Source of the DNA: Kordia sp045105435
GTDB lineage: Bacteria > Bacteroidota > Bacteroidia > Flavobacteriales > Flavobacteriaceae
Direction of reading: 5' to 3'
Length of the DNA stretch: 33,895 nt
NCBI RefSeq assembly: GCF_045105435.1
Contig: NZ_JBGCDL010000183.1
Span: 1 to 33,895, forward strand
Shown piece by piece: positions 1 through 6,686 of the stretch (the first letter of the stretch is position 1; every line of letters begins with the position of its first letter). Made by a program: the position numbers and the translations under genes. Under the pieces are notes generated by a model, which saw only the letters and a list, made by a program, of their open reading frames with translations, had not been told where the DNA came from and ran no database searches.

Positions 1-1
1 T

Positions 2-424
2 GGTGTTGACGAATGGAATACAGGCAACGAGCGATTGATGTCTGTAGCGCAACTCAAAAGTATGGACGAAGCTACAATTGAGCTGGGTTTGCATTCGTTT
101 TCGCATAAAAAATACGACGAACTTTCGGAAGCTGAAATTGATGAAGATTTTGAAAAATGCAAAGCATTTATTATTGAAAATCAATTAAATATAAGTAATG
201 TATTGGCGTATCCGTATGGTAAATTCCCTAGAAAAAATCCGGAACAAAACATGTTTTTCAATCTATTAGTAAAGCACCAAGTTGCGTATGGTTTGCGAAT
301 TGGAAACCGTGTGAATAAATTTCCATTCAAAGACAATTATCAAGTACAACGATTAGATATTAAGGGCGAAGATTCATTACGAAAATTCAAATCGAAATTA
401 CGTCGTGGAAAATCGTTTTTTTAG
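2..424 (+). CDS. Polysaccharide deacetylase family protein, C-terminal part (5' end outside window)
   Basis: The frame is open from base 2 to a TAG at 422-424, so the gene starts upstream of the window; no internal start is needed. The segment ELGLHSFSHK carries the HSxxH metal-binding motif of carbohydrate esterase family 4 (NodB-like) deacetylases. The later AYPYGKF resembles the strand before the second conserved region (usually YPxG). The family removes N- or O-acetyl groups from polysaccharides at the cell surface. Only about 140 residues are visible, so the catalytic Asp motif is missing from view. The neighbouring glycosyltransferase, heptosyltransferase-like and LPS-kinase-like genes suggest a role in surface glycan or LPS modification; that role is inferred from context. 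Confidence 0.8.
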   Translation, partial: GVDEWNTGNERLMSVAQLKSMDEATIELGLHSFSHKKYDELSEAEIDEDFEKCKAFIIENQLNISNVLAYPYGKFPRKNPEQNMFFNLLVKHQVAYGLRIGNRVNKFPFKDNYQVQRLDIKGEDSLRKFKSKLRRGKSFF

Positions 425-432
425 TGAAACTC

Positions 433-499
433 AGTTTTGAGAAGTCTGAAAGACGCACACAAAACTGTAAGTTGAACTAATCCCGTTAAAAAACGGGAT
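433..499 (+). repeat. Two-stem intergenic repeat, family 2, copy 1
   Basis: Stem 1 pairs AGTTTTG (433-439) with CAAAACT (460-466). A linker, GTAAGTTGAACTAA (467-480), follows. Stem 2 pairs CCCGTT (482-487) with AACGGG (492-497) around an AAAA loop. The linker recurs at 28790-28804 and 28901-28913 while both stems differ in sequence, so the structure is kept. The lead-in TTTTTAGTGAAACTCA also occurs on the minus strand just before the copy at 10437-10480. Confidence 0.75.
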
Positions 500-515
500 C
501 TCAAATTTCAATACT

Positions 516-551
516 TTTGTTTGAGAAGTCTGGAAGATGCACACAAAACAT
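516..551 (+). repeat. Two-stem repeat, family 2, partial copy 2
   Basis: TTTGAGAAGTCTGGAAGATG followed by CACACAAAAC closely matches the first half of copy 1 (436-465). The AAGTTGAACTAA linker and the second hairpin are absent, so this is a truncated or degenerated copy. Confidence 0.6.
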
Positions 552-656
552 AAAATAAAAAAATCCCACTTTTTTAGCGGTATTTCAATTTCCATTGTCC
601 TTTCTGTAAATTCAAGAATTAAGAGCTATTCTATAATTAACTAAGACGCTAAAGGC

Positions 657-684
657 AAAAGAGTTCTTAGGGAAGAACTCTTTT
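657..684. terminator. Perfect 12-bp hairpin, possible bidirectional terminator
   Basis: AAAAGAGTTCTT (657-668) pairs with AAGAACTCTTTT (673-684) around loop AGGG. It lies between two convergent genes. The only U-rich stretch is inside the 3' arm, so terminator activity in either direction is plausible but unproven. Confidence 0.5.
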
Positions 685-822
685 GGTAGTAATAAAAAGG
701 GGTAATGCATTAAAAAAACACATTATTCAATAGTACGACAAATCGGTGTTTGACGGATTTTTTTTAGATAAATGAAAGGAATTTTATAGACGAGTAGTAT
801 GAAAAACTTCTTTGTGTCAGTT

Positions 823-1560
823 TTATCGAATTCCTTTTTGAAGTAGCATCAATTTTACATAACGAGAAAACACACCATATGCGTTAATTCCGGCGACAGC
901 CAAACCAGGAACGCCATCCATAAAACCACGTTTTACAATATATTCATGGAAAAAACGATACATTGGTTTAAAAGCCAAATGAAAATAGGTTGCTTTTTTA
1001 CCTTTTTCCAACATGCGTTCTGCTTGAAACCACGCGTAACTATCTTTCTTACTTATGTAATGCATCAAACCTTTGTAAGTATAATGTAAAACCTTGTTTT
1101 TTAGCTTTCCAACAGTTCCATCAACAATCAATTTTTCATGTACATTTCCTTCAAAATGACACTTTTCTCTAACGACCAATCGCGTTACATCATTGTTATG
1201 AAAATATAAAAAACGATTCATATAAAAGTGTGGAAAATTCAATTTATAAGCCGTATGATTTCCAGAGTTCATTGCTGCAACAATCTCTTTTTGAAGCTGA
1301 TAGGTAATGCGTTCATCGCCATCTAAAAACAACACCCAATCGCAAGTAGCAAATTGCAATGCATGATTTTTTTGATTGGAAAAATTATCAAACTTTCTCG
1401 AAATTACTTTACAATTATGCGCTTCCGCAATCGCGACAGTTTCGTCAGTGCTGAGTGAATCAATCACAATAATTTCATCAGCAAATTGTACTGAATACAA
1501 AGCATCTTTCAAATACAAAGCTTCGTTATACGTAGGAATTATGACAGATAGTGTTGGCAT
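823..1560 (-). CDS. Glycosyltransferase family 2, WaaE/KdtX-like (LPS core)
   Basis: 245 residues from the ATG at 1560. The open frame runs further upstream, but that would overlap the divergent neighbour and add an unconserved 65-residue tail, while MPTLSVIIPTYNEA is a canonical GT-A beginning. Asp at 34 (IVIDSLSTDE) and FLDGDERI (78-85, DxD-like metal/sugar-nucleotide site) fit GT2. The segment FSNQKNHAL (60-68) is typical of the WaaE-like subgroup, which adds glucose to the LPS inner core in enterobacteria. A Bacteroidetes-type -7 box lies at 1576-1583 on the same strand, giving a very short leader. The GT2 assignment is firm; the LPS role is inferred from subgroup and neighbours. Confidence 0.85.
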   Translation of the reverse strand: MPTLSVIIPTYNEALYLKDALYSVQFADEIIVIDSLSTDETVAIAEAHNCKVISRKFDNFSNQKNHALQFATCDWVLFLDGDERITYQLQKEIVAAMNSGNHTAYKLNFPHFYMNRFLYFHNNDVTRLVVREKCHFEGNVHEKLIVDGTVGKLKNKVLHYTYKGLMHYISKKDSYAWFQAERMLEKGKKATYFHLAFKPMYRFFHEYIVKRGFMDGVPGLAVAGINAYGVFSRYVKLMLLQKGIR

Positions 1561-1575
1561 GATAAATTTAAAGCA

Positions 1576-1583
1576 CAAAAGTA
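1576..1583 (-). promoter_or_regulatory. Putative Bacteroidetes -7 box (TACTTTTG) for the GT2 gene
   Basis: Read on the minus strand, TACTTTTG matches TAnnTTTG, the -7 element of the Bacteroidetes primary sigma factor. It lies 15 nt before the chosen ATG at 1560, in the 64-bp gap between divergent genes. No convincing -33 TTG was found. Confidence 0.45.
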
Positions 1584-1624
1584 CATATAATTTTTTCATT
1601 AAAAACTTTATCTTTACAGTCTGT

Positions 1625-2446
1625 ATGACAACAATAGACACTTCCATAATTATAAGTACGTACAACTCTCCTGAGTGGTTGGCGAAAGTTTTACACGGAT
1701 ATAACAACCAAACGTATCGCTTGTTTGAAATCGTAATTGCAGACGATGGCTCCAAACAAGAAACTATCGATTTAATAGCAGAAATCAGTAAAGAAGTCTT
1801 TTATCCAATTGTGCATGTTTGGCATGAGGACAACGGTTTTCAAAAATCGCAAATTCTCAACAAAGCCATTCTAAAGTGTAATTCGCCGTATATTATTATG
1901 TCAGATGGCGATTGCATTCCGCGTGCCGATTTTGTAGAGCATCATGTAAAGCAGCGTGAAGAAGGTTTTTTCCTTTCGGGAGGATACTTTATGCTACCAA
2001 TGAATATTTCGGAACTTATTACAAAAGAAGATATATATGAGGGCAATTGTTTTGATGTTACATGGTTGAAAAAACACGGATTAAAAGCATCTTTTAAAAA
2101 CAATAAACTGACTTCTGCTGGCTTAAAATCGCGCTTCTTAAACGCAGTTACGCCTACAAATGCAAGTTGGAATGGTCACAGTTCTTCTGGCTGGAAAAAA
2201 GATATTATAGCTGTTAACGGATTTGATGAACGCATGCAGTATGGCGGACAAGATCGTGAATTGGGCGAACGTTTATTCAACTACGGATTAAAAAGTAAAC
2301 AAATTCGATACAGTGCGGTTTGTGTACATCTAGATCATCCAAGAGGTTATAAAAACCAAGAATCGATCAATAAAAATCTAGCAATCAGAAAAACAACCAA
2401 AGACGAAAACAAAAAATGGACTGAGTTTGGAATTGTTAAGAAGTAG
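1625..2446 (+). CDS. Glycosyltransferase family 2 with galactosyltransferase-like C-terminal domain
   Basis: 273 residues from the ATG at 1625. The frame is open upstream, but that part is antisense to the neighbouring GT2 gene, and MTTIDTSIIISTYNSPEW is the expected GT-A start. ADDGS lies at 39-43, MSDGDCIP with its DxD-like motif at 92-99, and NGFDERMQYGGQDRELGERL at 198-217. The GGQDREL segment is characteristic of the C-terminal domain shared with chondroitin-type and beta-1,4-galactosyltransferases (Glyco_transf_7C). This architecture is common in Bacteroidetes surface-glycan loci. The sugar donor cannot be told from sequence. The stop codon TAG (2444-2446) is also the first triplet of a mini-hairpin repeat array. 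Confidence 0.85.
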   Translation: MTTIDTSIIISTYNSPEWLAKVLHGYNNQTYRLFEIVIADDGSKQETIDLIAEISKEVFYPIVHVWHEDNGFQKSQILNKAILKCNSPYIIMSDGDCIPRADFVEHHVKQREEGFFLSGGYFMLPMNISELITKEDIYEGNCFDVTWLKKHGLKASFKNNKLTSAGLKSRFLNAVTPTNASWNGHSSSGWKKDIIAVNGFDERMQYGGQDRELGERLFNYGLKSKQIRYSAVCVHLDHPRGYKNQESINKNLAIRKTTKDENKKWTEFGIVKK

Positions 2447-2496
2447 ACTCGGCTTCGCCTGTTAGACTTGCTTCGCTTTTGGATCGCTTCGCGTTG
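2444..2496 (+). repeat. Mini-hairpin tandem array A (3 units) starting at the stop codon
   Basis: Units follow the pattern TTAGAct plus a small GC-rich palindrome: TAGACTC-GGCTTCGCC, TTAGACT-TGCTTCGCT, TTGGAT-CGCTTCGCG. Unit length is about 17 nt. The first unit begins with the TAG stop of the preceding gene. The same units occur after the kinase gene (5181-5281) and, inverted, after dapD (5551-5640). Confidence 0.7.
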
Positions 2497-2514
2497 ATAC
2501 TTAAACAACTCAAA

Positions 2515-2562
2515 ACGTCACTTCGAGTGGCAAATCTCCGATTTGTTGTATCGAGAAGTACT
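2515..2562 (+). repeat. 48-bp dispersed repeat, copy 1
   Basis: Identical over 48 bases to 5303-5350. It starts ACGTCACTTCGAGTGG and ends TCGAGAAGTACT. It contains a CAAATC/GATTTG hairpin with a TCC loop, and outer ends ACTTCGA and TCGAGAAGT that pair imperfectly. Both copies follow a mini-hairpin array. Confidence 0.85.
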
Positions 2563-2623
2563 TCGAAAAAATATAGTTTCTAACAACTAAACACTTTTAC
2601 ATTTAGAATTTAAAATTCAGCAT

Positions 2624-3193
2624 TTAACATTTATATACTCCAATCTTCCAATACGTTTTCTCTTGATCGGTTTTTACAATAGTAAAGTCTAGTTTTTTTA
2701 GTTTGTCAAAATATTCCCAACAACCAATTCCTTCGCGGTAAATAGATACGATTAAAATTCCATTGTCAGTTAAATGTGCTAGCATTCTGTCTAAAACTTG
2801 CTGTTTTTCAGATTCATGCACATAATAAAAAGCTTCGTTAAAAATTATGACATCAAATTTCTGATTTGGTATATACGTATGAATATCGGCAGTAACAAAT
2901 TCTGCTTTTGGGAAGTTTTTGGCTTTTGCTTTCTCGATAGAAACCTCTGAAAAGTCCATTCCTAAAAAATGACTAAAAATTTCCGAATCTATATATTCAT
3001 TCAAAACACCTTCGCCAGCACCTAAATCGAGAATACTTGGTTGCGATTTCCCATGATTTTTGATGAAATTTATAATTGTAGTGTAGCGTTCTGCTTCAAT
3101 CGGATTGCGTAAATTGTCCCAACGACCTTTGCGGTATTGTTTATTCCAACGCGTTTTTCGGCGCCAATTATGAAATTTATCTAGTAGGTTCAT
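2624..3193 (-). CDS. Class I SAM-dependent methyltransferase
   Basis: 189 residues. SILDLGAGEG (53-62) is motif I of Rossmann-fold methyltransferases, binding S-adenosylmethionine. GMDFSEVSIEKAK gives the acidic residue after strand beta-2, and FDVIIFNEAFYYVHE follows the motif II/III pattern. The N-terminus (KFHNWRRKTRWNKQYRKGRW) is very basic. Its ATG at 3193 lies inside the end of the GT9 gene (17-nt overlap), so the two are translationally coupled. Substrate is unknown; a lipid-linked glycan or LPS sugar is the natural guess from the locus. Confidence 0.85.
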   Translation of the reverse strand: MNLLDKFHNWRRKTRWNKQYRKGRWDNLRNPIEAERYTTIINFIKNHGKSQPSILDLGAGEGVLNEYIDSEIFSHFLGMDFSEVSIEKAKAKNFPKAEFVTADIHTYIPNQKFDVIIFNEAFYYVHESEKQQVLDRMLAHLTDNGILIVSIYREGIGCWEYFDKLKKLDFTIVKTDQEKTYWKIGVYKC

Positions 3194-4259
3194 GCGAGTT
3201 TTTTAAGTGTAAAGCTAAGAATTTTTCCAGCTTCGGAATGATCATTTTTGGTGTTAATTGTTTGTATAAATCATGCGGGTTTTCCTCAATTTTCTTGCGT
3301 TCTTCAAACGTAAACGTATCAAATAAATCGGGTTTTTCTTCTAACAAGTGAATGGATTCGTGTTGTTTTCCATCTTCAAAACTCGCCCAATGATCTTTAT
3401 TTACGTACGGTGAAAATATGGTAAATGTGGGTTTGTTCAATGCTTTTGCAATATGCACAATGCCGCCTTCATTTGCAACCATTAAATCACATGCATACAT
3501 CAGTCGCACAAAACCGCGAATACTATCTTCATAAATATCTAAAATGATACTTTCCTTATTTTGGCAAAGTGCATAAATTTTATCAGCTTCCGCTTTTTGA
3601 TGTGGCGCATAATTGAATAAAATATTGACTTTGTGTTTTGAAGTAATATAATCCACAATTTCCGCAATATATTCGTACGGCATTGACTTTTGTGGCGTAC
3701 TTCCTAAAATACCCAACATCAGTATAGGATCTTTGTATTGGTCTAATTTCGGATAGATTTTTTCACTTTCTTTTAAAGTGATTTTTGGTTCAAAATCAGG
3801 GTTTTCTAATGGAAAAACACTGGTAATCAGGTTGATTCTATCTTCAATCGCTTTTCCACAAATCTTTGTTTTTTCATCCAACAAATTAATTGGATGCGAG
3901 TAGAAGCGAAGTGGTAATTTTTTATGTTTTCGTTTATTTCCAATGCGATATTCCGCTTTAGAAAAATAACAAATCAAGCGACTTTGCAATTTTGAATACG
4001 GATCAAAGATAATATCGTATTTCTCTTTTCGAACCTTACGAATCATCTTCAATAAATTCGGAATCTTCTTGAGTTCCTTTTCATTGATAGGAATAATTGT
4101 GTCAATATTCGGATTATTTTCAATAACACCATTCGTAAAATCATACGCCATAAAATCAACGCGACTTTCGGGAAATACTTTTTTAATATTATTGGCAATT
4201 ACAGAACTTATCAAGACATCTCCAATACGTTTGTTCTGTATAATTAATATTTTTTTCAT
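3177..4259 (-). CDS. Glycosyltransferase family 9 (ADP-heptose:LPS heptosyltransferase-like)
   Basis: 360 residues, the usual GT9 length (about 340-370). The N-terminus MKKILIIQNKRIGDVLISS carries the hallmark RxGD near the first glycine-rich turn. The C-terminal half has VANEGGIVHIAKALNKPT, the GT9 (N/D)xGxxHxA nucleotide-sugar signature, followed by FTIFSPY. GT9 enzymes such as WaaC, WaaF and WaaQ add heptose or hexose to the LPS inner core on the cytoplasmic face. It overlaps the methyltransferase by 17 nt, and the LPS-kinase-like gene is divergent from it. I cannot assign it to WaaC, F or Q. Confidence 0.88.
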   Translation of the reverse strand: MKKILIIQNKRIGDVLISSVIANNIKKVFPESRVDFMAYDFTNGVIENNPNIDTIIPINEKELKKIPNLLKMIRKVRKEKYDIIFDPYSKLQSRLICYFSKAEYRIGNKRKHKKLPLRFYSHPINLLDEKTKICGKAIEDRINLITSVFPLENPDFEPKITLKESEKIYPKLDQYKDPILMLGILGSTPQKSMPYEYIAEIVDYITSKHKVNILFNYAPHQKAEADKIYALCQNKESIILDIYEDSIRGFVRLMYACDLMVANEGGIVHIAKALNKPTFTIFSPYVNKDHWASFEDGKQHESIHLLEEKPDLFDTFTFEERKKIEENPHDLYKQLTPKMIIPKLEKFLALHLKNSHEPTR

Positions 4260-4389
4260 TGAGGTAGCTATTGATCTAGGCTATTTGTGCAAAGTATTAT
4301 TTTTTCGGCTGTTATTAAAATTTCACTTCATGTATTTGATTTTTTCAGTCTAAAATTTAAAAAATTATTTTATTTCTTCTCATTTGAAC

Positions 4390-4397
4390 TATCTTTG
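4390..4397 (+). promoter_or_regulatory. Putative -7 box (TATCTTTG) of the LPS-kinase-like gene
   Basis: TATCTTTG is an exact TAnnTTTG match, 17 nt before the ATG at 4415 and inside the divergent intergenic region. No clear TTG -33 element is visible at the usual distance. Confidence 0.55.
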
Positions 4398-4414
4398 AAG
4401 AATATCCTCGAATT

Positions 4415-5173
4415 ATGCAAACTGTACATATTCATCCAAAATATAAAGATCAGAAAGAAGCTATTTTGGCTTTTATCGATGGTTTTGAAACACAAGGAGA
4501 ATATGTGACGAAAGGAGAACGAAACGTCATTAAGTCTTTTGATTTGAACGGAGAAACAATCAACATTAAATCGTTTCGTGTACCAAAAACCTTCAATAGT
4601 TTTGTGTATAAATTCATTAGACCATCTAAAGCAAAACGCTCGTTTGAATATGCCGAAAAGTTATTGCTAAACGCAATCAAAACACCGTTTCCTATTGCTT
4701 ATGTAGAAAACAAAACGACTTTTGGTTTACAGGAAAGTTATTATGTGAGTTTGCATATTGATTACGATTTTGACTTCCGCGCATTGATTCACGATCCATT
4801 ATTTGAAAACCGTAGATTCATCTTGGAACAGTTTGCCGAATTTTGCTTTCAACTACATGAACACAATGTGAACTTCTTAGATCATTCACCAGGAAATACC
4901 TTAATCGTAAAACGCGATAATCAATACGATTTTTATCTCATTGATTTGAATCGAATGAAGTTTGAATCAATGAATTTAGACCAACGTATGGAAAACCTAA
5001 AACGTTTGTGGTTGTCAAAATTAATGATTCATATCATTAGCAAACGTTACGCCGAACTTGCCAATAAAGAACTGCATGAAGTACAAAATGTGCTACTCAA
5101 ACACAGTCAAAACTTCAAGCGAAAAATCAATCGTAAAAAATATTTGAAGAAGAAGTATTTGAAAAAAAGCTAA
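4415..5173 (+). CDS. Lipopolysaccharide core kinase-like protein (WaaP/Kdo kinase family)
   Basis: 252 residues with an atypical protein-kinase fold. LHEHNVNFLDHSPGNTLI (148-164) holds the catalytic loop, with Asp156 as base and Asn161 as metal ligand. YLIDLNRMKF (174-183) holds the second metal-binding Asp (177, equivalent to DFG). NIKSF (50-54) is the likely ATP-binding Lys. This matches the Kdo/WaaP lipopolysaccharide kinase family, which phosphorylates inner-core Kdo or heptose and stabilises the outer membrane by cation bridging. The tail is strongly basic (KRKINRKKYLKKKYLKKS), as expected for a membrane-surface enzyme. The stop codon leads directly into a mini-hairpin array. Which sugar is phosphorylated is not known. 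Confidence 0.85.
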   Translation: MQTVHIHPKYKDQKEAILAFIDGFETQGEYVTKGERNVIKSFDLNGETINIKSFRVPKTFNSFVYKFIRPSKAKRSFEYAEKLLLNAIKTPFPIAYVENKTTFGLQESYYVSLHIDYDFDFRALIHDPLFENRRFILEQFAEFCFQLHEHNVNFLDHSPGNTLIVKRDNQYDFYLIDLNRMKFESMNLDQRMENLKRLWLSKLMIHIISKRYAELANKELHEVQNVLLKHSQNFKRKINRKKYLKKKYLKKS

Positions 5174-5180
5174 AGCTTTT

Positions 5181-5281
5181 TTAGACTCGCTTTGCTCTTG
5201 GATTCGCTAACGCTGTTAGATCGGCTTTGCCTTTTAGACTCGCTTCGCTTTTGGAACGCTTCGCTTTTGGAACGCTTCGCG
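5181..5281 (+). repeat. Mini-hairpin tandem array B (6 units)
   Basis: Six units of about 17 nt alternate a TTAGAct or TTGGAa spacer with a short palindrome: CGCTTTGCT, CGCTAACGCT, CGGCTTTGCC, CGCTTCGCT, CGCTTCGCT, CGCTTCGCG. The palindromes vary while keeping dyad symmetry. The array starts 7 nt after the kinase stop codon. Confidence 0.75.
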
Positions 5282-5302
5282 TGTCTTCTTAAATTGCTCT
5301 AG

Positions 5303-5350
5303 ACGTCACTTCGAGTGGCAAATCTCCGATTTGTTGTATCGAGAAGTACT
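5303..5350 (+). repeat. 48-bp dispersed repeat, copy 2
   Basis: Exact match to 2515-2562 with divergent flanks on both sides. It again follows a mini-hairpin array by about 20 nt, so the array and the repeat may belong to one composite element. Confidence 0.85.
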
Positions 5351-5482
5351 ATGAAACGTCATTGCGAAAGTTTTAAAAAAACTTGTGGCAATCTGCTTCT
5401 TTAAAAACAGATCATTTCTATTGAACTCAATACAAGTGCTTCGTCATGCTTCCTCGTAATAACGTTTCTAAAACATCTAAAT

Positions 5483-5511
5483 AAAAAAGCGAACTGAAAT
5501 TTCAGTCCGCC
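5483..5511 (-). terminator. Intrinsic terminator for dapD
   Basis: On the minus strand, GCGGACTGAAA (5510-5500) pairs with TTTCAGTTCGC (5499-5489) with one G-U pair, followed by TTTTTT (5488-5483). It lies about 130 nt past the dapD stop codon, beyond array C. Confidence 0.65.
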
Positions 5512-5550
5512 AATTATACTTCGACTTCGCTCAGCATACTTTCATCGTAA

Positions 5551-5640
5551 AAGTCTAACAGCAAAGCGTATCTAACAATCTAAGAGGCGCAGCCGATCTA
5601 AAAGCGCAAGCGCGTCTAAGAGCAAAGCAAGTCTAGACTA
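5551..5640 (-). repeat. Mini-hairpin tandem array C (about 5 units) starting at the dapD stop
   Basis: Read on the minus strand from the dapD stop: TAGTCTAGACT-TGCTTTGCT, CTTAGACG-CGCTTGCGCT, TTTAGATC-GGCTGCGCC, TCTTAGATTGTTAGATA-CGCTTTGCT, GTTAGACT. Same syntax as arrays A and B, and again sense with respect to the upstream gene and beginning at its stop codon. Confidence 0.75.
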
Positions 5641-6453
5641 AACCGCTACATCATGCTCACGCAAAGCATCATTTAAAGAGGTCTTCTTGTTCGTGCTTTC
5701 TTTACGTTGTCCAATAATCAAAGCGCATGGAACTTGATAATTGCCCGCAGGGAATTTTTTCGTATAACTTCCAGGAATTACAACCGATCTTGCCGGAACT
5801 CTTCCTTTCATTTCCACAGGTTCATCACCTGTAATATCAATAATTTTGGTAGAAGCCGTCAATACCACATTCGCACCTAAAACAGCTTCTGTTTCCACAC
5901 GAACACCTTCTACCACAATACATCTCGATCCTATAAACGCATTGTCTTCAATAATTACAGGAGCCGCTTGTAATGGTTCTAAAACACCACCAATTCCAAC
6001 GCCGCCAGATAAGTGTACATTTTTACCAATTTGTGCACAACTTCCAACGGTTGCCCAGGTATCAACCATAGTTCCTGCATCAACATACGCGCCAATATTT
6101 ACATAACTTGGCATCATAATTACACCTTTAGAAATGTATGCGCCATGACGTGCAATTGCATGCGGCACAACTCGGATTCCTTTTTCTGCATATCCGCGTT
6201 TCAACGGAATTTTATCGTGAAATTCAAAAATTCCAGCTTCCAAGGTTTCCATTTTCTGAATTGGGAAATACAATACCACCGCTTTTTTAACCCATTCGTT
6301 CACTTGCCAACCAGTTGCGGTAGGCTCTGCAACGCGTAATTCTCCAACATCTAACAAGTCAATTACCTTACGAATTACCGCTTGCGTATCTTCGTTTTTC
6401 AATAATTCTCGGTTGTCCCAAGCGCTTTCAATAGCTTCTTTTAATGCGATCAT
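5638..6453 (-). CDS. dapD: 2,3,4,5-tetrahydropyridine-2,6-dicarboxylate N-succinyltransferase
   Basis: 271 residues, the usual DapD length. The enzyme transfers succinyl from succinyl-CoA to tetrahydrodipicolinate in the lysine/diaminopimelate pathway, supplying peptidoglycan. The N-terminal alpha-helical domain (1-100) is followed by a left-handed beta-helix of imperfect hexapeptide repeats: VNIGAYVDAGTMVDTWATVG, SCAQIGKNVHLSGGVGIGG, and IEDNAFIGSRCIVVEGVRVE. The C-terminus (SYTKKFPAGNYQVPCALII) is also family-typical. The product is a cytoplasmic trimer. The ATG at 6453 has a 5' leader carrying a conserved-looking structured element (6490-6560). Confidence 0.96.
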   Translation of the reverse strand: MIALKEAIESAWDNRELLKNEDTQAVIRKVIDLLDVGELRVAEPTATGWQVNEWVKKAVVLYFPIQKMETLEAGIFEFHDKIPLKRGYAEKGIRVVPHAIARHGAYISKGVIMMPSYVNIGAYVDAGTMVDTWATVGSCAQIGKNVHLSGGVGIGGVLEPLQAAPVIIEDNAFIGSRCIVVEGVRVETEAVLGANVVLTASTKIIDITGDEPVEMKGRVPARSVVIPGSYTKKFPAGNYQVPCALIIGQRKESTNKKTSLNDALREHDVAV

Positions 6454-6489
6454 ATTTTTATAAATTTTGTAGCTTTTGTATCATTTTTT

Positions 6490-6560
6490 GGGTGCGTTAA
6501 CAGGCTATCCACTATATCTCCCGTGAAAAACGGGAGGATGCCGTTGCTATCCTTCGCACA
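6490..6560 (-). ncRNA. Structured leader element upstream of dapD (possibly a Flavo-1-type RNA motif)
   Basis: On the minus strand the order is GGATAGCAACGGCATC, a hairpin CTCCCGT/ACGGGAG with a five-base loop (6536-6518), then ATATAGTGGATAGCC (6517-6503). From memory, GATAGCAAcGGCATCC, a variable hairpin and GATATAGTGGATAGCC form a pattern scattered through Flavobacteriia intergenic regions, and it may be the Rfam Flavo-1 motif; I could not check. A TATCTTTAC box at 6572-6580 (minus) would place transcription start just upstream, putting the element in the dapD leader. It could equally be a mobile repeat. Confidence 0.45.
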
Positions 6561-6686
6561 GTTTCAAAGTGTAAAGATAAAATCTTAGATTGGATTTTTA
6601 ATGAAAATTTATAAATCTAACAGATTCCACGATTTTATAACAAAATGTACGTTTTTAAGAAACTGTTTTTATCTTTTGAGTTCATT

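Larger units (their letters stand above)
424..822. other. 399-nt intergenic region, mostly repeat-derived
   Basis: This gap between the deacetylase end and the convergent GT2 gene holds one full and one partial copy of a two-stem repeat (433-499, 516-551), then a perfect 12-bp hairpin at 657-684. I see no coding potential. I recognise nothing specific in 552-656 or 685-822. Confidence 0.7.
5174..5637. other. 464-nt repeat-filled intergenic region between convergent genes
   Basis: No gene. From left to right it has array B (5181-5281), the second copy of the 48-bp repeat (5303-5350), a CGTCATTGCGA...GTGGCAATCT repeat-like segment (5356-5397), a dapD terminator (5483-5510), TTCGACTTCGCTCAGCATA (5520-5538, a common flavobacterial repeat fragment) and array C (5551-5640, running into the dapD stop). 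The two arrays face each other, each reading outwards from the end of its gene. Confidence 0.75.

Noticed and set aside
1376..1624. N-terminal extension of the plus-strand GT2 gene
   Set aside because: It is antisense to the other GT2 gene and not homologous to the family; the GT-A start is at 1625.
1561..1755. N-terminal extension of the minus-strand GT2 gene
   Set aside because: The extra 65 residues are the antisense of the divergent GT2 gene and its promoter; GT2 homology begins at MPTLSV, and a -7 box lies at 1576-1583.
5181..5281. CRISPR-like repeat array
   Set aside because: Units are about 17 nt and contiguous, with short, similar spacers rather than unique ones of 30 nt or more, and no cas genes are in the window.
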